In this document: positions 60,187 through 64,000 of the stretch, piece by piece
Layout of the letters: each line of letters starts with the position of its first letter
Position numbering within the stretch: position 1 is the stretch's first letter
Assembly (NCBI GenBank): GCA_913775175.1
Contig: CAJYKU010000031.1
Coordinates: 1-64,000, forward strand
DNA: 64,000 nucleotides
Reading direction: 5' to 3'
Origin: an uncultured Pantoea sp.
GTDB taxonomy: Bacteria; Pseudomonadota; Gammaproteobacteria; Enterobacterales; Enterobacteriaceae
Program-made: the position numbers and the translations under genes
The notes under the pieces: generated by a model
Databases searched by the model: none
Told to the model about the DNA's origin: nothing
The model's input: the letters and a program-made list of their open reading frames with translations, nothing else

Positions 60187-61698
60187 TTACTGCTCTTCTT
60201 CCCAGGCTTTGGCGCGGGATACTGCTTTCTGCCAGCCTGCATAACGCAGGTTGCGCTCTGTGGTTTCAATACCGGGACGGAATTCGCGCTCCACGACTGC
60301 TTTAGCTCGCACCTCTTCCAGATCGCTCCAGAAGCCCACAGCCAGACCTGCCAGATAGGCTGCACCCAGCGCGGTGACTTCGCGCACTTCTGGTCGCTCC
60401 ACGCGGGTTCCAAGAATATCGGACTGGAACTGCATCAGGAAGTTGTTCGCCACCGCACCACCATCCACACGCAGCGATTGCAGGCGGGTACCCGCATCAT
60501 TCTGCATCGCTTCCAGTACATCACGCGTCTGATAGGCGATAGACTCCAGGGTGGCACGGATAATGTGATTGGCATTTGCGCCACGAGTCAGACCAAAGAT
60601 TGCGCCGCGAGCATAGGGATCCCAGTAGGGAGCACCGAGGCCAGTAAAGGCCGGCACCATATAGACCCCGTTGGTATCCTTCACTTTCAACGCAAAATAT
60701 TCAGAGTCGCTGGCATCGCTGATCAGCTTCATCTCATCGCGCAGCCACTGGATCGATGCGCCACCGATGAACACAGCACCTTCCAGTGCATAATTCACTT
60801 CACCGCGCGGACCACAGGCAATCGTGGTCAGCAGACCGTGTGTGGAGGTTACCGCTTCGCGGCCGGTATTCATCAGCATAAAGCAGCCGGTGCCGTAGGT
60901 GTTTTTTGCCATACCCGGCTGAACGCAAAGCTGACCATAGAGTGCAGCCTGCTGATCGCCAGCGATACCTGCGATAGGAATACGCGTACCGCCTTTACCA
61001 CCGATGTTAGTCTGACCATAAACTTCAGACGAGCCTTTTACCTCAGGCAGCATTTCGCGTGGAATGTCGAGGATCTCCAGCATGCGCTCATCCCACTCCA
61101 GCTTGTGGATGTTGTACATCATGGTACGCGAGGCATTGGTGTGATCGGTGACATGCACGCGACCCTGAGTCATTTTCCAGATTAGCCAGGTATCTACGGT
61201 GCCAAACAGGAGTTCACCGCGTTTAGCCCGCGCGCGCGCGCCCTCTACATGGTCAAGGATCCACTTCACCTTTGTGCCGGAGAAGTAAGGGTTAATCACC
61301 AGGCCGGTGGTGTGCTGGATATACTCTTCCAGCCCCTCTTTTTTCAGTTTATTACAGTAGTCTGCGGTACGCGGATCCTGCCAGACGATAGCGTTATAGA
61401 CTGGCTTACCGGTTTCTTTATCCCAGACAATGGCGGTTTCGCGCTGATTGGTGATACCGATAGCAGCGATCTGATCGGAGCTGATATCTGCATGTGCCAG
61501 GACTTCAACCAGCGTAGAGCTTTGCGATGCCCAGATATCCATCGGGTCATGCTCAACCCAACCCGCCTTTGGATAGATCTGAGTAAACTCACGCTGTGAG
61601 ACGGCGACGATGTTGGCGTCATGATCAAGAACTACCGCACGTGAACTGGTTGTTCCCTGATCGAGAGCGACAATATATTTTTTATCTGTCGGAGTCAT
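60187..61698 (-). CDS. glpK: glycerol kinase
   Basis: 503 residues, FGGY family. It starts [20 protein letters not shown]; the FGGY signatures and ATP site [15 protein letters not shown] (near residue 242) and [19 protein letters not shown] follow. It phosphorylates incoming glycerol to glycerol-3-phosphate and is the target of inhibition by FBP and EIIA-Glc in E. coli. It follows glpF by 29 bp. Confidence 0.98.
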   Translation of the reverse strand: MTPTDKKYIVALDQGTTSSRAVVLDHDANIVAVSQREFTQIYPKAGWVEHDPMDIWASQSSTLVEVLAHADISSDQIAAIGITNQRETAIVWDKETGKPVYNAIVWQDPRTADYCNKLKKEGLEEYIQHTTGLVINPYFSGTKVKWILDHVEGARARAKRGELLFGTVDTWLIWKMTQGRVHVTDHTNASRTMMYNIHKLEWDERMLEILDIPREMLPEVKGSSEVYGQTNIGGKGGTRIPIAGIAGDQQAALYGQLCVQPGMAKNTYGTGCFMLMNTGREAVTSTHGLLTTIACGPRGEVNYALEGAVFIGGASIQWLRDEMKLISDASDSEYFALKVKDTNGVYMVPAFTGLGAPYWDPYARGAIFGLTRGANANHIIRATLESIAYQTRDVLEAMQNDAGTRLQSLRVDGGAVANNFLMQFQSDILGTRVERPEVREVTALGAAYLAGLAVGFWSDLEEVRAKAVVEREFRPGIETTERNLRYAGWQKAVSRAKAWEEEQ

Positions 61699-61727
61699 AA
61701 TAATTTCCTGATGATAGAGAATGAAGC

Positions 61728-62576
61728 TTACGCTTTACGCTGCTCAGCGTGCGTTGCAGGTTTTTCAGTTTTGCTGGTTTCTGCGAGAGCGACCGGCAGA
61801 TGACGACCAATCAGAGCACGATAACCGAACGCTCCAAGGCATGCACCTGCCAGCGGCCCAAATACAGGCACCAGGAAGTAAGGAATATTTTTACCACCGC
61901 TAAAAGCGACATCGCCCCAGCCTGCCAGGAAGGCAAACAGTTTTGGACCAAAATCACGTGCCGGATTAAGCGCAAAGCCAGTCAGCGGGCCCATCGCACC
62001 ACCAATAATTGCCACCAGCAGACCAATCAGCAGCGGCCCCATCGGACCACGTGGTACGCCGTTGCCATCATCAGTCAGCGCCATGATCAGCGCCATGAGA
62101 ACGGCAGTGATCACGATTTCAACCAGGAAAGCATGGCCAACGGTGATGTGTGGATTAGGATAAGTAGAGAAGATACCGGCCAGATCCAGACTCTCTACGC
62201 TGCCGCGTACCATCTGATGACTGGCTTCGTAGTCAATAAAGAGGTTGTAGTAGAGGCCATAGACCAGCGCGGCGGCGCAGAACGCGCCTGCTACCTGCGC
62301 CAGAATATAGGGAATAACTTTGCGTCCTTCAAAGTTGGCAAACAGGCAGAGCGCAACGGTAACAGCGGGGTTGAGATGCGCACCGGAGACGCCGGCACTC
62401 ATATAGACGGCCATTGAAACAGCCAGGCCCCAGATAATACAAATCTCCCACTGACCAAACGCAGCGCCAGCCAGCTTGAGCGCAGCGACACATCCTGCGC
62501 CGAAAAAGATAATCAAACCAGTACCGAGGAACTCGGCAATACATTGACCTTTGAGTGTGTTTGTAGTCTGGCTCAT
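61728..62576 (-). CDS. glpF: glycerol uptake facilitator (aquaglyceroporin)
   Basis: 282 residues with six membrane helices and the two NPA-type half-helices [14 protein letters not shown] (near residue 66) and [18 protein letters not shown] (near 201), with the Arg of the selectivity filter. It lets glycerol diffuse across the inner membrane, after which GlpK traps it. First gene of glpFKX; GlpR- and CRP-like sites lie upstream. Confidence 0.98.
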   Translation of the reverse strand: MSQTTNTLKGQCIAEFLGTGLIIFFGAGCVAALKLAGAAFGQWEICIIWGLAVSMAVYMSAGVSGAHLNPAVTVALCLFANFEGRKVIPYILAQVAGAFCAAALVYGLYYNLFIDYEASHQMVRGSVESLDLAGIFSTYPNPHITVGHAFLVEIVITAVLMALIMALTDDGNGVPRGPMGPLLIGLLVAIIGGAMGPLTGFALNPARDFGPKLFAFLAGWGDVAFSGGKNIPYFLVPVFGPLAGACLGAFGYRALIGRHLPVALAETSKTEKPATHAEQRKA

Positions 62577-62662
62577 AATGAAATTCCTGAAGCGAGGTTA
62601 AATGTTGTCAGTTTTGTTCTCAGTCCCTGAGGTCGCCCAGTGTTAATGTAGGGTTAACGTGA

Positions 62663-62682
62663 ATTTATCGTTATCGAGCATA
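62663..62682 (-). promoter_or_regulatory. GlpR operator-like site 1
   Basis: On the minus strand the site reads TATGCTCGATAACGATAAAT, close to the palindromic GlpR consensus WATGTTCGWTAWCGAACATW, with the TCGATAACGA core intact. It lies 87-106 bp before the glpF start. Confidence 0.7.
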
Positions 62683-62701
62683 AACGAGAAATAGCGAACT
62701 T
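62680..62701 (-). promoter_or_regulatory. GlpR operator-like site 2
   Basis: The minus strand reads AAGTTCGCTATTTCTCGTTTAT, a second, weaker copy directly adjoining site 1 and overlapping its end by 3 bp. Tandem operators are typical of glpFK in E. coli. Confidence 0.55.
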
Positions 62702-62707
62702 GAAATC

Positions 62708-62723
62708 TGTGTACTCTGTCATA
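62708..62723 (-). promoter_or_regulatory. CRP-like site upstream of glpF
   Basis: The minus strand reads TATGACAGAGTACACA, matching TGTGA-N6-TCACA at 8 of 10 half-site positions. Its place just upstream of the GlpR-like sites fits catabolite activation of glpFKX. Confidence 0.5.
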
Positions 62724-62983
62724 AAAATGCGCGTTTTCGCGTGTTTTGCGACGGTTTAACCTCTTATCAGCCGGCATTTGACGTATATCGCATTTGCTCT
62801 ACGGGCGAGGGGTTGCTTTTTAAGCATTCACTGAAAAGTGTTGCAGAGTGACAGCCAACGCCCTGTGCTGCTGGACTTGCCGGGTTTGGCTACTTACAAT
62901 CGGGAACATATGGCTGTGTATACGCTTATTCAGGTACCTGCAGCTTCATCAACGCCTTGCGAGTTTTAGGAGAGGTCAGAACG

Positions 62984-63223
62984 ATGTCATTTGAAGTATT
63001 TGAGAAACTGGAAGCGAAAGTTCAGCAGGCGATTGATACTATCACGCTGCTGCAGATGGAAATTGAAGAGCTGAAAGAGCAGAACTCGACGCTGAAAAAC
63101 GAAGTGAGCCAGGCGTCCGGTAACCAGGATGCGCTGGCACGTGAAAATCAGCATCTTAAAGAAGAGCAGCATGTCTGGCAGGAACGTCTGCGGGCACTGC
63201 TGGGAAAAATGGAAGAGGTTTAA
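62984..63223 (+). CDS. zapB: cell division protein ZapB
   Basis: 79 residues from the ATG at 62984 with GGAGAGG upstream. It starts [20 protein letters not shown] and is an uninterrupted coiled coil, Glu- and Gln-rich, ending LLGKMEEV. ZapB binds ZapA and MatP and stabilises the Z ring. It is followed by a strong terminator. Confidence 0.97.
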   Translation: MSFEVFEKLEAKVQQAIDTITLLQMEIEELKEQNSTLKNEVSQASGNQDALARENQHLKEEQHVWQERLRALLGKMEEV

Positions 63224-63242
63224 GCGTAACAGCTTAAACCTG

Positions 63243-63265
63243 CGGGTGCTCAGGCACCCGTTTTT
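63243..63265 (+). terminator. zapB terminator
   Basis: CGGGTGC (63243-63249) pairs with GCACCCG (63254-63260) over TCAG and is followed by five Ts; it sits 19 nt after zapB and just before the rraA stop. Confidence 0.88.
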
Positions 63266-63274
63266 ACAAGCAGC

Positions 63275-63760
63275 TTACTCAAGATCGAGGGCATTTTCCG
63301 ACAAAATAATGCCGGTATTATCCGCATAGAGATGGTCGCCAGAGAAAAAGGTTACGCCGCCAAAGTTGACGCGTACATCGCTTTCGCCAATACCTTCTCC
63401 TGCTGCTCCCGCCGGAATCGCGGCAATCGCCTGAATGCCAATCTCCAGCTCCTCCAGCTCGTCCACCTGGCGAACTGAACCATAAATGACCAGACCTTCC
63501 CACTCATTTTGCGCTGCCAGACGCGCCAGCTGAGCATCGACCAGTGCACGGCGTACCGAACCACCGCCATCCACCAGCAGTACACGACCGCGCCCGTTCT
63601 CTTCAAGCAGGTCATAGAGCAGGCCATTATCTTCAAAACATTTTACTGTGGTAATTTGACCACCGAATGAGGTTCGTCCACCGAAATTGGAAAAAAGTGG
63701 TTCAACTACATTCACTTCTTCATGGTAGATGTCACAGAGTTCAGATGTATCATATTTCAT
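63275..63760 (-). CDS. rraA: regulator of ribonuclease E activity A
   Basis: 161 residues from the ATG at 63760. It begins [20 protein letters not shown] and has [20 protein letters not shown] (near residue 61) and [12 protein letters not shown] (near 90), the RraA trimer signature. It binds RNase E and inhibits mRNA decay. In E. coli menA precedes rraA; here hslU does, 156 bp away. Confidence 0.97.
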   Translation of the reverse strand: MKYDTSELCDIYHEEVNVVEPLFSNFGGRTSFGGQITTVKCFEDNGLLYDLLEENGRGRVLLVDGGGSVRRALVDAQLARLAAQNEWEGLVIYGSVRQVDELEELEIGIQAIAAIPAGAAGEGIGESDVRVNFGGVTFFSGDHLYADNTGIILSENALDLE

Positions 63761-63866
63761 AAGGATGCCGTCTGTTTGCCACAGGAAAAATAAGTATATC
63801 GCTATCTGAGGATTGTTGGCAAAATCATCTCCGGCTAAAAAGCAGCACGGCATCAATATCCTGCGC

Positions 63867-63895
63867 AAAAAAATGCCCGGCACAGTGGCCGGGCA
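63867..63895 (-). terminator. hslVU terminator
   Basis: TGCCCGGC (63874-63881) pairs with GCCGGGCA (63888-63895) over a 6-base loop; on the minus strand seven Ts follow (plus-strand As 63867-63873). It lies 21 nt after the hslU stop. Confidence 0.85.
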
Positions 63896-63916
63896 GCAGA
63901 AACAGAGCGTGTGCTG

Positions 63917-64000
63917 TTACAGAATAAAGCGGCTGAGATCTTCGTCCGCTACCAGCACATCCAGGTGTTTACCTACGTACTCAGCATCAATGGTGATGGA
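63917..64000 (-). CDS. hslU: HslU ATPase subunit of HslUV protease (3' end only)
   Basis: The last 27 codons on the minus strand read SITIDAEYVGKHLDVLVADE then DLSRFIL and stop, the conserved C-terminal tail of HslU that inserts into HslV to activate it. The remainder lies beyond the window. Confidence 0.95.
   Translation of the reverse strand, partial: SITIDAEYVGKHLDVLVADEDLSRFIL

Larger units (their letters stand above)
62577..62983. other. divergent control region glpF-zapB
   Basis: About 400 bp without genes, carrying the glpFKX promoter and operators near 62.66-62.72 kb and the zapB promoter further right. No reading frame of interest is seen. Confidence 0.7.

Overview
The window reads as a chromosome segment of a gamma-proteobacterium of the order Enterobacterales, most likely an Erwinia/Pantoea-type member (Erwiniaceae). 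The housekeeping genes are close to their Escherichia coli counterparts in length and motifs and are largely in enterobacterial order. The lipopolysaccharide (LPS) core genes, however, are of the waaE/wabG/wabH/wabN type known from Klebsiella and Serratia, and emrD lies between fpr and glpX. The genus is an inference from gene content; there is no rRNA or tRNA gene in the window.

Layout. (1) 1-3.3 kb: rpoZ (partial), gmk, ligB and yicG. (2) 3.3-17.2 kb: an accessory region between yicG and yicC. It holds a truncated Wzx-type flippase with a small orphan ORF, a DSD1-type PLP enzyme beside lpxP, eroded ISAs1-like and IS630-like transposase pieces, a complete chaperone-usher fimbrial operon (major subunit, chaperone, usher, two-domain tip adhesin), a large secreted protein with seven FG-GAP-like blades, and a scar in which an IS3-type orfA remnant abuts a frameshifted P4-type integrase. 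(3) 17.2-25 kb: yicC, a DUF3574-like lipoprotein, rph-pyrE with its attenuator, slmA, dut, coaBC, radC, rpmB-rpmG, mutM. (4) 25-42 kb: LPS core region. coaD-waaE-waaA-wabG-waaQ-GT2-wabN run on the minus strand and wabH diverges. tdh-kbl interrupt the block, then hldD-waaF-waaC-(DUF115-like)-waaL run on the plus strand, closed by a convergent GT9 gene. (5) 42-48 kb: yibQ-envC, yibN-grxC-secB-gpsA, cysE, trmL. (6) 48-64 kb: cpxRA with divergent cpxP and the 3'UTR-derived sRNA CpxQ, fieF, pfkA, sbp, cdh, tpiA, yiiQ, fpr, emrD, the glpFKX operon, zapB, rraA and the 3' end of hslU.

How the parts work together. The LPS genes cover heptose precursor synthesis (HldD), inner-core assembly (WaaA, WaaC, WaaF, WaaQ, WaaE), a galacturonate/glucosamine outer-core start (WabG, WabH, WabN) and O-antigen ligation (WaaL). 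LpxP adds an alternative lipid A acyl chain. The fimbrial operon and the adjacent propeller protein form a plausible surface-adhesion module of foreign origin. The Cpx system, with CpxP and CpxQ, monitors the same envelope, including fimbrial misfolding. glpFKX takes up glycerol, phosphorylates it and supplies fructose-1,6-bisphosphatase, next to pfkA and tpiA of glycolysis.

The most unusual element is the fimbrial operon followed by a signal-peptide-bearing, integrin-alpha-like seven-bladed propeller. Two genes expected from E. coli gene order are absent here: gpmM between envC and yibN, and menA between hslU and rraA.
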